Part shown: positions 8,698 to 18,066 of the stretch, one piece after another | How the letters are laid out: every line of letters starts with the position of its first letter | How positions within the stretch are numbered: the stretch's first letter is position 1 | DNA from: a bacterium | GTDB taxonomy: Bacteria; Bacteroidota; Bacteroidia; Cytophagales; Cyclobacteriaceae | Direction of reading: 5' to 3' | Assembly: GCA_024743255.1 (NCBI GenBank) | Contig: JANSWY010000007.1 | Coordinates: 1 to 64,000, forward strand | DNA length: 64,000 nucleotides | The notes under the pieces: model-generated | Database searches by the model: none | What the model was told of the DNA's origin: nothing | Seen by the model: the letters and a program-made list of their open reading frames with translations, nothing else | Translations under genes and position numbers: made by a program

Positions 8698-10588
8698 GTA
8701 CTGGATCATAGTAATTATATGCTTCCTATCAATTGGGGCTACTGCACAATCTGACAAGCTTGACAGAATAAAGCAGGAACTTGACAGCCTTGCAATGGGA
8801 GAAGCACCGGGTTTAAATGGGAATGTTAACTTTTCCATTGTAGGAGCTCCCTTACAGGATTTGTTAAGAGGTGTAGCTGAAACTCATAACCTGAACATTA
8901 ACATTGGAGCGATTCCAAACATCAATGTCACCAACAATTTCAATGACGTAAAAGCCAAAGATCTTCTTTACTTCCTTTGCAAAGAATACGATCTCAATAT
9001 CGAGTTTGTGAATTCCATTATGTCTTTCACATACGATGATCCAAACCTAGGAATTGCAAGACCGAGAAAAGAATTAGGCTTAGACTATGAAAATGGATTA
9101 TTAACCTTGGATCTCCAAAACGACTCTCTTGCACGGTTAGCAAAAGAATTGACTCAGCTTACTGGCACAAATGTAATAGTTGGTCCGGCCGTCCAAGGTT
9201 TTATGGTAAGTGGTTACGTTCAGGACTTACCTGTCAAGGAGGCATTGGAACAAATTGCATTTGCCAATAGCTTGCAGTTGACTGTAAATGATGAAAATGT
9301 ATTGGCATTCATTGGAGCCCCTACAACTCAACCAAATCAGAACGTAGCAGGTAATAATACGGGACGAAACAGAAGAAGGTCCAGAGGAAACGGAGGGGGT
9401 TATGAATTCTCCAACATCAACCCACAAACGGGAAGATTTGATCTAAACACCCAAGGTGGAGCTGTTACGGACATGATCAAGGATATCTCTCAAAGACTTA
9501 ACGTAAGCCACGTATTACTAACTGAACCTCAGGGTTTTCTTAATTGCTACCTGAAAGGGATAAGTTATGAAGAGTTCCTTTCACTTGCATTAAGTACTAC
9601 AAACCATGGCTATCTCCTTGATAATGGTATTTATTTGATCGGGGAGGGTCAAAACGCTAGTATGAACCAATCGAAGGTTTATCTATTTAAAAACAGGAGT
9701 GTTGAGAAAATCAGTGAGGTGATTCCACAGGTAATTACAAATGGACTGACAATTACAGAATTCAATGACCTCAATGCACTCATCATAACTGGTAGCGATC
9801 TTAACATTAATAGACTAGTCGATTTCCTTGATCAAATAGATCAACGTGTTGCGAATGTTTTGATAGAAGTAATTGTGGCTGATATTAGAAAAGGACATTC
9901 AATTCGTACGGGAATTACGGCAGGTTTGGCTGATTCGGTTCCTGCATCAGGTGGTTCGGTGTTTCCGGGGGTTGATATGACGTTTTCTTCTGCTTCGGTC
10001 AACCGATTCTTAAATAATCTGGATAGAAAAGGTGTCATCAACCTGGGACGTGTAACTCCTCAGTTTTATGCCTCTGTTCAAGCCTTGGAAGATAACAATC
10101 AGTTGGAAGTAAAATCAACACCAAAGCTATCAACATTAAATGGTAGTGAAGCCAATCTAAAAATAGGGCAATCAGTTTACTATTTGATTGAAACGCAGAA
10201 TGTTACTGGTGGAGTAAACCCAATTGTGACAAGGTCGCCGAGATACGAAAAGGTTGAAGCAAACCTCGATTTGAAAATAACTCCATTTGTGAGTGGTAAT
10301 GAAGATGTTACACTAACACTGGAGGCTGAGTTTTCCGACTTCATTGATCCTACAACAGAGGGAGCACCTCCTGGGAATTCCACAAGGCAGTTCTTATCGA
10401 AGATCAGGATTAAAAATGAAGAAATGATCGTACTAGGTGGGCTAGAGGAAGCACGAAGATCCGAATCAGCCTCAGGGTTTCCGATACTTTCAAGAATACC
10501 AGTAATAAAGTGGCTTTTTAGTTCACGATCCAAAGATAAGAGTGATAGTAAGTTATTGGTATTTATCAAACCAACCATAGTCTACTAA
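8690..10588 (+). CDS. gspD: Type II secretion secretin, GspD-like
   Basis: A 632-residue protein with signal peptide (start at 8690, overlapping the gspE stop; an upstream start would put nine residues before the signal). It has secretin N-type domains (an AMIN/STN-like block near residues 35-100 and NVIVGPAVQGFMVSGYV further on), a basic Asn/Gly-rich linker (NRRRSRGNGGG), then the secretin core: VANVLIEVIVADI, QALEDNNQLEVKSTPKL, and the ending EEMIVLGGLEE...LSRIPVIKWLF...SKLLVFIKPTIV. It should form the outer-membrane channel. The neighbouring order E-D-L-M supports a T2SS assignment. Confidence 0.93.
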   Translation: MNKYWIIVIICFLSIGATAQSDKLDRIKQELDSLAMGEAPGLNGNVNFSIVGAPLQDLLRGVAETHNLNINIGAIPNINVTNNFNDVKAKDLLYFLCKEYDLNIEFVNSIMSFTYDDPNLGIARPRKELGLDYENGLLTLDLQNDSLARLAKELTQLTGTNVIVGPAVQGFMVSGYVQDLPVKEALEQIAFANSLQLTVNDENVLAFIGAPTTQPNQNVAGNNTGRNRRRSRGNGGGYEFSNINPQTGRFDLNTQGGAVTDMIKDISQRLNVSHVLLTEPQGFLNCYLKGISYEEFLSLALSTTNHGYLLDNGIYLIGEGQNASMNQSKVYLFKNRSVEKISEVIPQVITNGLTITEFNDLNALIITGSDLNINRLVDFLDQIDQRVANVLIEVIVADIRKGHSIRTGITAGLADSVPASGGSVFPGVDMTFSSASVNRFLNNLDRKGVINLGRVTPQFYASVQALEDNNQLEVKSTPKLSTLNGSEANLKIGQSVYYLIETQNVTGGVNPIVTRSPRYEKVEANLDLKITPFVSGNEDVTLTLEAEFSDFIDPTTEGAPPGNSTRQFLSKIRIKNEEMIVLGGLEEARRSESASGFPILSRIPVIKWLFSSRSKDKSDSKLLVFIKPTIVY

Positions 10589-11817
10589 TGCTACAGGGAG
10601 TCCTTGATCGGTTAGTACAATGGGATACCAGGAAAGTCCTTGGTTTAAGTGTTTTCTTTAAAAATGATGGGAGCAGACACTTTCAGGCTCTGGTATTGCA
10701 AATTGCCAAGAAAGAGGATATCCAAATATTAGAGAAACAGTCTTTCTCTGAATTGGCTCATTTGTCTGAGTGGATTGAGGGCAACTATAAAGATTTGCCA
10801 ATTGCCTTAGGAGTTGATGGAAGATCAATTCTGGTAAGAAGAATAGATCAAATTGATGGTGAAGTTAGTATTCAATCCATCATTAGCTCAATTGTTTCAA
10901 CAGGCAACCCAGATGATTTTGCATTGAATGTTTATCAGTTAGATCAGATCTTCTATGCTGCCATCTCAAGAAGGGAGGCACTTCAAAATTTACTTGAAGA
11001 ATTTAAAAATAATGGTCTTACACCTTCTGAGCTTTACATTGGACTTCCACCTTATTTAAAGTTGATTGAGGAATTGTCTGCTGATGATTCAAGTTTTGGT
11101 AACTATCAGATTACATCGAAAGATCAAAGTAAAATCCAGTTCGCCAGGACAGATGAAGCCCCTAAAGAAAGTATTTCAACGGGACTGGGGTTGACTCATG
11201 AATACCTGGGTGTTTTTGGTTACGCCTATAGGTTTATACAACCAAAGACGCAGGATTTTATAACAGCAAACTACCAGGAACTAAAAGACCTGATCCTTGA
11301 TTATCCACAGAAAGTATTAAACAAGTACCTGCTGAGAACAGAACTTGGGCTGTTATTGGTTGCGCTGTTGGTAAATGCATTTCTTTTCATGGACTATAGC
11401 GCTGAAAACACAAAGCTTTCTGAGAAGTCTTCTGATACTCAGATGTTGATGGACAGTTATATCAAGAAAGAGAAGGAGTATGACGAAAAGCAAAAGCTGA
11501 TCAATCAATTGAACTATAACAATGCTAATCTGGCATACCTTGCTGATTATGTTGCGTCATGCGTGAAGGGAAATTTATTACTTACCAACCTCGCTTTGAA
11601 TCCTGTTTCCAGTGACAAGAGGAAGAAGGACTCACCTTTCGATCAGGGAGTGTTGTTAATAGAAGGGGAGAGTAAGACATCACAGGAATTTGGGAGATTT
11701 ATCACAGCAATTCAGAAGTTGGAATTTGTGGATGAGATCAATTATCAGAATTACTCATTTAGTCAGCGAAAGCAGCTGGGAACATTTGAGATAAAATTGA
11801 GTCTGAAGTTGGATTAA
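10588..11817 (+). CDS. GspL/PilM-PilN-like bitopic assembly protein
   Basis: A 409-residue protein. The first ~250 residues look like an actin-fold PilM/GspL cytoplasmic domain (VLGLSVFFKND at the start, ALGVDGRSILVRRID later). One membrane helix (LGLLLVALLVNAFLFMDY, near 252-270) is followed by a coiled-coil segment and a periplasmic part like PilN/GspL (LLLTNLALNP...FITAIQKLEFVDEINY). Its ATG is embedded in the gspD stop (TAATG). It should recruit GspE to the inner-membrane platform. Sequence similarity to proteobacterial GspL is weak; the call rests on topology and position. Confidence 0.72.
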   Translation: MLQGVLDRLVQWDTRKVLGLSVFFKNDGSRHFQALVLQIAKKEDIQILEKQSFSELAHLSEWIEGNYKDLPIALGVDGRSILVRRIDQIDGEVSIQSIISSIVSTGNPDDFALNVYQLDQIFYAAISRREALQNLLEEFKNNGLTPSELYIGLPPYLKLIEELSADDSSFGNYQITSKDQSKIQFARTDEAPKESISTGLGLTHEYLGVFGYAYRFIQPKTQDFITANYQELKDLILDYPQKVLNKYLLRTELGLLLVALLVNAFLFMDYSAENTKLSEKSSDTQMLMDSYIKKEKEYDEKQKLINQLNYNNANLAYLADYVASCVKGNLLLTNLALNPVSSDKRKKDSPFDQGVLLIEGESKTSQEFGRFITAIQKLEFVDEINYQNYSFSQRKQLGTFEIKLSLKLD

Positions 11818-12344
11818 TGTGGAAGACACTACCATATCGCACTAAGAATATTGTCCTGGCCGTTGGCTTCATCGTGGTTGTGGTTTTAGTGTATTTTGTG
11901 TCTTTCAGTAGAACAATCTCACTTTACCAAGAGAATGAAAGACTCATAAGAGCGGAAAGCAATAAAGGTAACTTGCCTTTGAAAATAGCTTCTCTAAACA
12001 AGAAGATTCAAAAGACTGATTCATTAATTGAGATCAGTCAGGTTAACTATCAGACGAGGTTGATGAATACCCTTGGAGATAGGACCAAGGCAAGGAAAGT
12101 AAAGCTAACAAGCATTCAGGATGAGTCATTTAAGCAGTTTGATGGATTGCCGTATGAGACGTTTAAAATTACGTTTCAGGGGAAATTTGTCAATCTGGTT
12201 AAGCTACTGAATGATATCGAAGGAAATTTTGGGTTGGGAATTGTGCAATCCGTGAATTTCCGAAAAGTAACAGATAAAAGAACCAAACAAGTAAGCTTGT
12301 ATTTGGACGTTTATTTAACAAGAGTGAAATCAAAAGATGAGTAG
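11817..12344 (+). CDS. GspM/PilO-like inner-membrane protein
   Basis: A 175-residue bitopic protein: a short basic N-terminus, one membrane helix (IVLAVGFIVVVVLVYFVSF, near 13-31), a coiled coil, and a small alpha/beta domain (TFQGKFVNLVKLLNDIEGNF) typical of PilO/GspM. The start overlaps the upstream stop by one base. It probably pairs with the GspL-like protein in the assembly platform. The call relies on topology and gene order. Confidence 0.72.
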   Translation: MWKTLPYRTKNIVLAVGFIVVVVLVYFVSFSRTISLYQENERLIRAESNKGNLPLKIASLNKKIQKTDSLIEISQVNYQTRLMNTLGDRTKARKVKLTSIQDESFKQFDGLPYETFKITFQGKFVNLVKLLNDIEGNFGLGIVQSVNFRKVTDKRTKQVSLYLDVYLTRVKSKDE

Positions 12345-13584
12345 TCAACTAAGAAATATTCTGTTTCCATTTGGGATTGCCTTCCTGGTAATTCTGAGTA
12401 ATTGCGGAGATGTATTGGAAGATAATATCAGTAATGATGAAGTGTTTCTGAGAGCTCCTGGTAATGGAGTAACACTCGACTCGGCAACAGTTACATTTTG
12501 GTGGGATCATGTTGAAGGTGCCATTGATTATCAAATCCAGGTGGTGTCACCAAGCTTTGATTCTGCTCAGTATTTCATAGCTGATAGCTTTTTGGTAGAA
12601 AATCAAGTAACATTTACGCTTGGAGTTGGAGAGTTTGAATGGGCAGTCAGAGCACTGAACAATGGATATGAGACAGACTTTTTCACGAGTTCATTTACAG
12701 TTTCAGAGGAAGCAGTGGAAGATACAACTGATGTTGATATAAGTGCTGAAACCATTGTGTTGAATACACCTCTGGATGAAGCTAGTTTTGAAGAAGGAAA
12801 TGTCATTTTTTGGTGGGAAGAGATATCAGATGCCAATACCTATGATCTTCAAATTGCAAGACCAAATTTTACAAGCCCAGAGGAATTGGTTTATGATTCT
12901 GCATTAGAAGTGTCTACTCTGACTTTAAGCCTATTAGCCGGAGAGTACGAATGGAGAGTAAGAGGTGCGAATGATGATTTTAAAACTGATTACACTACAT
13001 ACAGTTTAATTGTAACTGAACCTGTATCAGAGGAGAACCCAACAATCACATTAGTTTCTCCAGTTGATGGATATCGTACTAATGAGCAATCGGTTGCATT
13101 CAACTGGACATTTACCGAGGAGGTAGATTTCTATGTTCTGAGAATTTCTGGTCCTACTGATTTGGACTTTGTAACAGAATCTGAGCAACTGAGTGTTTCT
13201 TTTGATGCCAACAGTGGAGATTACGAATGGAGTGTTACTGGTGTCAATTCTACTGATAATATTAATTACTATAGTGACACCCTAAACTTTAGTTATACTG
13301 ATGGTATTCCCGGGACACCAGAGCTTACAAGCCCGACAGCAGGTGAGTCCATTTCACTGCCATTCCAGTTGACATGGAACAGACAGCTTGATAACGTTGT
13401 AAGAGACTCAGTATTTATATTCGGAGCTGATACACTAATTACTGGCTTTCCTGTGGGAGTTCAGGCTGAGAATTATTTGTTGCAGGGATTAGAGAGTGGT
13501 GATTATGAGTGGTCGGTGAAGTCGATTGATAATCAAGGTTTGGAGAGTTTGGAGTCAGCTAAAAGTGGTTTTACAGTTCAATAA
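12337..13584 (+). CDS. Lipoprotein with repeated fibronectin III-like domains in the T2SS block
   Basis: A 415-residue protein with a lipoprotein signal (lipobox-like LSNC near residue 22). It contains four repeats of ~95 residues, each with a tryptophan-rich first strand (VTFWWDH, VIFWWEE, VAFNWTF, FQLTWNR) and a closing GEFEWAV/GEYEWRV/GDYEWSV motif, i.e. Fn3-like beta sandwiches. It overlaps the GspM-like gene by eight bases and abuts the GspC-like gene, so it belongs to the operon. It could serve as a pilotin-like or cargo-binding accessory; this is inference. No such component exists in the classical T2SS set. Confidence 0.75.
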   Translation: MSSQLRNILFPFGIAFLVILSNCGDVLEDNISNDEVFLRAPGNGVTLDSATVTFWWDHVEGAIDYQIQVVSPSFDSAQYFIADSFLVENQVTFTLGVGEFEWAVRALNNGYETDFFTSSFTVSEEAVEDTTDVDISAETIVLNTPLDEASFEEGNVIFWWEEISDANTYDLQIARPNFTSPEELVYDSALEVSTLTLSLLAGEYEWRVRGANDDFKTDYTTYSLIVTEPVSEENPTITLVSPVDGYRTNEQSVAFNWTFTEEVDFYVLRISGPTDLDFVTESEQLSVSFDANSGDYEWSVTGVNSTDNINYYSDTLNFSYTDGIPGTPELTSPTAGESISLPFQLTWNRQLDNVVRDSVFIFGADTLITGFPVGVQAENYLLQGLESGDYEWSVKSIDNQGLESLESAKSGFTVQ

Positions 13585-14061
13585 ATGAAGAACAAAAAGC
13601 TTCTATATTTCTTAGTGCCAGCGGTACTTCTCATATGGGGAGTGGTGGGTTATCGTTTGATGAATTTGAACTCAGATGATGACTACATTGAACCTATTCG
13701 CGTGAGTGCCATTACTGGAGATCAGGAGCAGAAGAAAGAGTACCAATTAATACTCAATTATCCCGATCCGTTTCTTAAAGGATTGAAGCAAGCTCCTGTA
13801 CCATCAAATAATGATCAACCTAAACAAAATCAGATAGTTACGCCTGTTGTTACTGTGCAATGGGAGAGCATCGTTTATACTGGATTTATCCAAAATAGTA
13901 AGCGTGGTTCAAGAATAGGATTACTGGAAATTAACGGGACAAAACACCTTGCTGAGTTGGGCAGTCAGGTGGGCAATATTGCTGTCAAAAAGATTGTAAA
14001 AGATTCCATCTTATTAGAGAAGCAAGGAAGTCAAAAATGGTTTAGAATAAGTGACAAATAG
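13585..14061 (+). CDS. GspC/PilP-like inner-membrane protein
   Basis: A 158-residue protein: an N-terminal membrane helix (LLYFLVPAVLLIWGVVGYRL), a proline/polar linker, and a ~65-residue beta domain (VYTGFIQNSKRGSRIGLLEI ... LAELGSQVGNIAVKKIVKDS) resembling the HR domain of GspC and PilP, which docks on the secretin N0 domain. It starts on the base after the previous stop. It is the last gene of the first T2SS block; GspF and the minor pseudopilins are absent here and found at 48396-51577. Confidence 0.72.
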   Translation: MKNKKLLYFLVPAVLLIWGVVGYRLMNLNSDDDYIEPIRVSAITGDQEQKKEYQLILNYPDPFLKGLKQAPVPSNNDQPKQNQIVTPVVTVQWESIVYTGFIQNSKRGSRIGLLEINGTKHLAELGSQVGNIAVKKIVKDSILLEKQGSQKWFRISDK

Positions 14062-14074
14062 GAATCCAATATTC

Positions 14075-14104
14075 TTGGAAAATTAATCTCTTTTGATACC
14101 TTTG
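14075..14104 (+). promoter_or_regulatory. Promoter of the first fibre/RHS operon
   Basis: TTG at 14075-14077, 19 bp, then TACCTTTG at 14097-14104 matches the Bacteroidota sigma-A-type consensus exactly in spacing. It implies a leader of ~230 nt before the fibre gene at 14343. The second RHS operon has the same arrangement at 35629-35659. Confidence 0.7.
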
Positions 14105-14140
14105 TGTTAACGAAGATTTTAGTGAAATAAAATTATTTGT

Positions 14141-14188
14141 CACCATTGAAAACTATCATTACACCAAAACTATTGATCATCGACTGTC
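14141..14188 (+). repeat. Leader motif shared by the two RHS operons
   Basis: CACCATTGAAAACTATC followed about 15 bp later by TTGATCATCGACTGTC. The same pair, with one or two base changes and nearly the same spacing, lies at 35698-35744 in the leader of the second operon. A further partial copy (GATCAACTGTCAG) is near 14222. A conserved 5' leader suggests shared regulation or shared ancestry; no known riboswitch is recognised. Confidence 0.6.
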
Positions 14189-14342
14189 AAGATAATATTC
14201 ATTCTATCTATTAATTATTACGATCAACTGTCAGGTTAACTGATTATTCATTGGACATTATTTGGAGTTAAAAATTAGGATCATTTCCGAATGGGAGAGG
14301 TCTGTACAATATTCATTTGATCATTTAAAAAACCTTAACTGT

Positions 14343-15569
14343 ATGAAAAGCTTATTGAAAGTAATTATTGCTGTGATAGCAATTATGCCAACAACTTTAT
14401 TTAGCCAAAACTATAATGAAACGGTAACGATTGAACCAGCTTCTACAACAACAGAAAAAGCATTGGAGGTTACAGTACCTGACTCACCTACAGATTTCTT
14501 TAGAATCAGTAATTCTACATCAGGTACGGGACAGTTTATCCCTTATCTTATTGGTTATCACGACACAGATAACAGACTTTCTTTAATGGTCTCTGGACAA
14601 ACAAGTGCTCAAAATGATACAGGAACTAATCCATTACTTTCTTTTGACGCAAGATTGATTTCGAATCAACCTATCACAACAAGGCCATTATTTGAATGGA
14701 AGTCGCATTCTCAAAGGAAGATGCTAATGAAAGCAAATGGAAATTTGGGTATTAATGTTGATGACCCTTCGTCAAGGTTACATGTATATAACAATGCAAC
14801 AATGGGTGATTGGGGTTCAATTACGACTTCCAACGCTACAGTTAGAATTCAAGATGCTACTGCAAGTATGTATCTGGATGGGAATACGATTTATTCAAAC
14901 GCATTGATGAACATAGGTACAATCGGAAATAGTCATCTAACATTTGGAACTAATAATATCAAGAGGATGACAATTCTTAATAGTGGGAATGTTGGGATCG
15001 GTGTAAGTACTCCAAGTGAGAAACTAGAAGTAAATGGAACTGTACTTTCAGACAACATAAGGACAGACCAAAACAACACAAAGTATAGCCAAATCATCCG
15101 AAATGGAAATGGTACAGCATTATATGTAAACCAGGTGCATGCTAACAAACCTATAATGAGACTTTCTAGCGGAACGGCTGCTGCAAATGAAGGGGTAAAA
15201 TTCTCAGTTGAAAGTACTGGTGCTACAAGAATAGGTACCCATCAAATTCCAAGTGGTTACATGTTAGCAGTTTCGGGAAAGTCCATTATGACAGAAGTAA
15301 AAGTAGCGGTAACCCCATGGCCAGATTACGTCTTCACTCCATCATACGATCTAAAATCACTAGAACAGGTAGAGACCTTCATCAACGAAAACGGTCACTT
15401 ACCAAATATCCCTTCTGCCAAAGAAGTAGAAGAAAACAACGGAATTGAGCTGGGAGAAATGAATGCGAAGCTTCTCGAGAAAATTGAGGAGTTGACGCTA
15501 TACACGATTGACCAGCAAAAAACTATCGATCAACTATTAGAAAGAATTGAAAAATTAGAAAACCAATAA
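14343..15569 (+). CDS. Secreted fibre-like protein 1 with conserved C-terminal coiled-coil module
   Basis: A 408-residue protein starting at the ATG that begins a signal peptide (MKSLLKVIIAVIAIMPTTLF). The middle has short beta repeats with the VGIGVSTPSEKLEVNGTV signature common in phage tail-fibre-like proteins of Bacteroidota. The last ~95 residues are the module WPDYVFTPSYDLKSLEQVET, HLPNIPSA, GIELGEMNAKLLEKIEELTL and a coiled coil. This module is shared with the proteins at 15580, 17040 and 35876. It resembles the trimerising or chaperone ends of tail-fibre proteins; that function is inferred. First gene of the RHS operon. Confidence 0.82.
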   Translation: MKSLLKVIIAVIAIMPTTLFSQNYNETVTIEPASTTTEKALEVTVPDSPTDFFRISNSTSGTGQFIPYLIGYHDTDNRLSLMVSGQTSAQNDTGTNPLLSFDARLISNQPITTRPLFEWKSHSQRKMLMKANGNLGINVDDPSSRLHVYNNATMGDWGSITTSNATVRIQDATASMYLDGNTIYSNALMNIGTIGNSHLTFGTNNIKRMTILNSGNVGIGVSTPSEKLEVNGTVLSDNIRTDQNNTKYSQIIRNGNGTALYVNQVHANKPIMRLSSGTAAANEGVKFSVESTGATRIGTHQIPSGYMLAVSGKSIMTEVKVAVTPWPDYVFTPSYDLKSLEQVETFINENGHLPNIPSAKEVEENNGIELGEMNAKLLEKIEELTLYTIDQQKTIDQLLERIEKLENQ

Positions 15570-15579
15570 ATACAGGGCA

Positions 15580-17043
15580 ATGAAAAGTATATTATCAATC
15601 ATTTTATTTTTAGGGATTTCCACTGTTTCATTCGGGCAATGGCTTGGAAGCGGCAATATTTATTACACCGGAGGGAATGTAGGGATTGGTCATAACAATC
15701 CAGATATGAGACTGGATGTCAGAACATCCGATACTTTCATCTCAAGATTTCAACATAATGGAAGTTCTTTAATTAGTGGAATTAGAATTGGCAGAACTTC
15801 TTCATATGGAGATCTGGTAATACTCCCAACTGGATTCGGAATAGGAACAGGAACGTCTGGCAGTTCACTTCCTATGAATTCTCAGAACTCCAGTCACTTA
15901 AATTTCTTTGTGAGTAATTCAACAGGTAATGTAGGAATTGGCCTTTCAAATCCTTTACAACCATTACACGTAGATGGAGCTACTTTAATTGAAGGAGATA
16001 ACCTTGATGGAGATGATTTGAGTTTCTTAAATCAAGCCATGTTGATTGGTTGGAACCGTTCGGGAGGAAATGGTGAAACGAACTTCATTACAAACCGAGG
16101 GGCAGGTTCTGTTGGAGGATTCAGATTCACAGATATCAACAACTCTGGTGTAACAAAGCATCTCTTGACTTTACGAGGTGATGGGAAAGTTGGAATTGGG
16201 GTTACTACACCAACTGATGCCAAGCTACACACTTACCGAAATACTACCATGGGCGATTGGGGATCGATTTCTACAGCGAATGCAACAATCAGAATTGAAG
16301 ATAGCGGAGCAAATATGTATTTAGATGGAAACACAATTTATGCTAACGCTCTAATGAACATAGGTACAGTTGGAAACCATGACATGACATTCGGGACAAA
16401 TGGTACCAAAAGAATGACAATTGAAAATAATGGTAAAATCGGTATCGGGATTTCTACCCCAACTGAAGGTCTTGTTCACATATACAGAGATGCAACAACC
16501 GGAGGAATTGCTTCTGTGAATAAGAACAACGCTACATTAAAAATTCAGGATAGTGGAAGTAGTCTATATGTAGATGGAAACACTTTGTATACAACAGGGA
16601 ACATGATTATGGGTACTCTTAGTGCAAATACAAGTTTCTCAATAGGGACCAACAACGCAGAGCGAATGAGAGTAGATAAAGACGGTAATGTTGGAATTGG
16701 TACCACTGATACCCACGGTTATAAATTAGCTGTAGATGGTCAAGTTCTTTCTGAAGAAGTAAAAGTAGCACTTTCAACCAACTGGCCTGATTACGTCTTC
16801 ACTCCATCATATGATCTAAAATCACTAGACCAGGTAGAGACTTTCATCAGTGAAAACGGTCACTTACCAAATATACCTTCTGCCCAAGAAGTAGAAGAAA
16901 ATAAGGGAATTGAGCTGGGAGAAATGAATGCGAAGCTTCTTGAGAAGATAGAGGAGTTGACATTGTACATGATTGAGCTCAAGAAAGAAAACGAGCAACA
17001 AAACGAACTTATTCAACAACTATTAAAATCGTCTGAAAAATGA
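15580..17043 (+). CDS. Secreted fibre-like protein 2
   Basis: A 487-residue paralogue of the preceding gene with its own signal peptide (MKSILSIILFLGISTVSFGQ). It carries four or five NVGIGxxxP repeats (near residues 28, 112, 207, 288 and 369), each followed by segments such as MYLDGNTIYANALMNIGTVG, and ends in the same C-terminal module and coiled coil. Part of the middle (TMGDWGSISTANATIRIEDS) repeats a segment of fibre protein 1, showing internal duplication. Ten bases separate it from the gene before, and its stop overlaps the next start (ATGA). Confidence 0.82.
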   Translation: MKSILSIILFLGISTVSFGQWLGSGNIYYTGGNVGIGHNNPDMRLDVRTSDTFISRFQHNGSSLISGIRIGRTSSYGDLVILPTGFGIGTGTSGSSLPMNSQNSSHLNFFVSNSTGNVGIGLSNPLQPLHVDGATLIEGDNLDGDDLSFLNQAMLIGWNRSGGNGETNFITNRGAGSVGGFRFTDINNSGVTKHLLTLRGDGKVGIGVTTPTDAKLHTYRNTTMGDWGSISTANATIRIEDSGANMYLDGNTIYANALMNIGTVGNHDMTFGTNGTKRMTIENNGKIGIGISTPTEGLVHIYRDATTGGIASVNKNNATLKIQDSGSSLYVDGNTLYTTGNMIMGTLSANTSFSIGTNNAERMRVDKDGNVGIGTTDTHGYKLAVDGQVLSEEVKVALSTNWPDYVFTPSYDLKSLDQVETFISENGHLPNIPSAQEVEENKGIELGEMNAKLLEKIEELTLYMIELKKENEQQNELIQQLLKSSEK

Positions 17044-18062
17044 AAAAACTATTATTGATTGGGGCCATTTGCCATTGTTTTTTGGTAAATGCTCAAAGCC
17101 CCGATGATGCCCTTCCAGATAGGATTGGGGTTGGATCTCATGCATCAACTGTTAAATCGGTATCTGCTCTTTTGGGAGCAGCGCTTACCAGCAATACTTC
17201 GCCAGATATTTTTAGGTACAAGAATGTCACTAAAGTAGAGTACTATGATGGAGCATCGTGGATTGTAGATCCTACCGAAGATTGGAAAAGAGTATTAGAT
17301 GGAAATTTTGAAAGTTGGTGGGGAGTGTCTCATGCTACTTTTAGAATCACTATAGATTTAGGTGAATATTGGGCAAGGCCGTCAGCGATTATGATTGGTC
17401 AGGATTATATGGCTGGTGAGCGTCAGTTCAACCTAAAAGTTGAAAGCTCCAATAATCAGTCGACTTGGAATGTAAGGTTGAATGATACCCCTTCTGGAAA
17501 TGGAGTTGCTAGAAGTATTTTCATGCTAGATGCTCAAACCGGAGAAGACAGGTATGTGAGACTAACAATTACTGGAACCAGTGACGTAGGAGACCCAATG
17601 GGATTGGCGGTAATAAGTGGTTTCTCTCAAAGATATACCGGTTTAAAAGATAAGAGCACAATGCCGTTTTTCACAGACTATAATAGGAACATAGGAATAG
17701 GAACAATGGATGTTGATGGTTATAAACTTTCAGTTGAAGGCAATGTCAGAGCAACAGAAGTGAAGGTTGAAGCTACACCATGGCCAGATTACGTCTTTAC
17801 CCCATCATACGATCTAAAATCACTAGACCAGGTAGAGACCTTCATCAACGAAAACGGTCACTTACCAAATATACCTTCTGCCCAAGAAGTAGAAGAAAAC
17901 AAAGGAATTGGATTGGGAGAAATGAATGCGAAGTTATTGGAGAAGATAGAAGAACTAACACTTCACCTCATCCAACAAAACAAAGAGCTCTCAGAACTCA
18001 AAACCCAAAACTCAAACCTTATTAAAAGAATCGAAAAAATTGAATCATCTGTAGAGAAGTAA
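17040..18062 (+). CDS. Secreted protein with discoidin-like domain and fibre C-terminal module
   Basis: A 340-residue protein with signal peptide (MKKLLLIGAICHCFLVNAQS). Residues ~60-190 look like a galactose-binding/F5-8C-type sandwich (VTKVEYYDGASWIVDPTEDW, then ITIDLGEYWARPSAIMIGQD and RYVRLTITGTSDVGDPMGLA). After a single NIGIGTMDVDGYKL repeat it has the same module as the two upstream proteins and a coiled coil. A carbohydrate- or surface-binding role is plausible from the fold alone. Its last ~40 bases are nearly identical to the end of the fibre gene at 35876-37309. Confidence 0.75.
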   Translation: MKKLLLIGAICHCFLVNAQSPDDALPDRIGVGSHASTVKSVSALLGAALTSNTSPDIFRYKNVTKVEYYDGASWIVDPTEDWKRVLDGNFESWWGVSHATFRITIDLGEYWARPSAIMIGQDYMAGERQFNLKVESSNNQSTWNVRLNDTPSGNGVARSIFMLDAQTGEDRYVRLTITGTSDVGDPMGLAVISGFSQRYTGLKDKSTMPFFTDYNRNIGIGTMDVDGYKLSVEGNVRATEVKVEATPWPDYVFTPSYDLKSLDQVETFINENGHLPNIPSAQEVEENKGIGLGEMNAKLLEKIEELTLHLIQQNKELSELKTQNSNLIKRIEKIESSVEK

Positions 18063-18066
18063 GATT

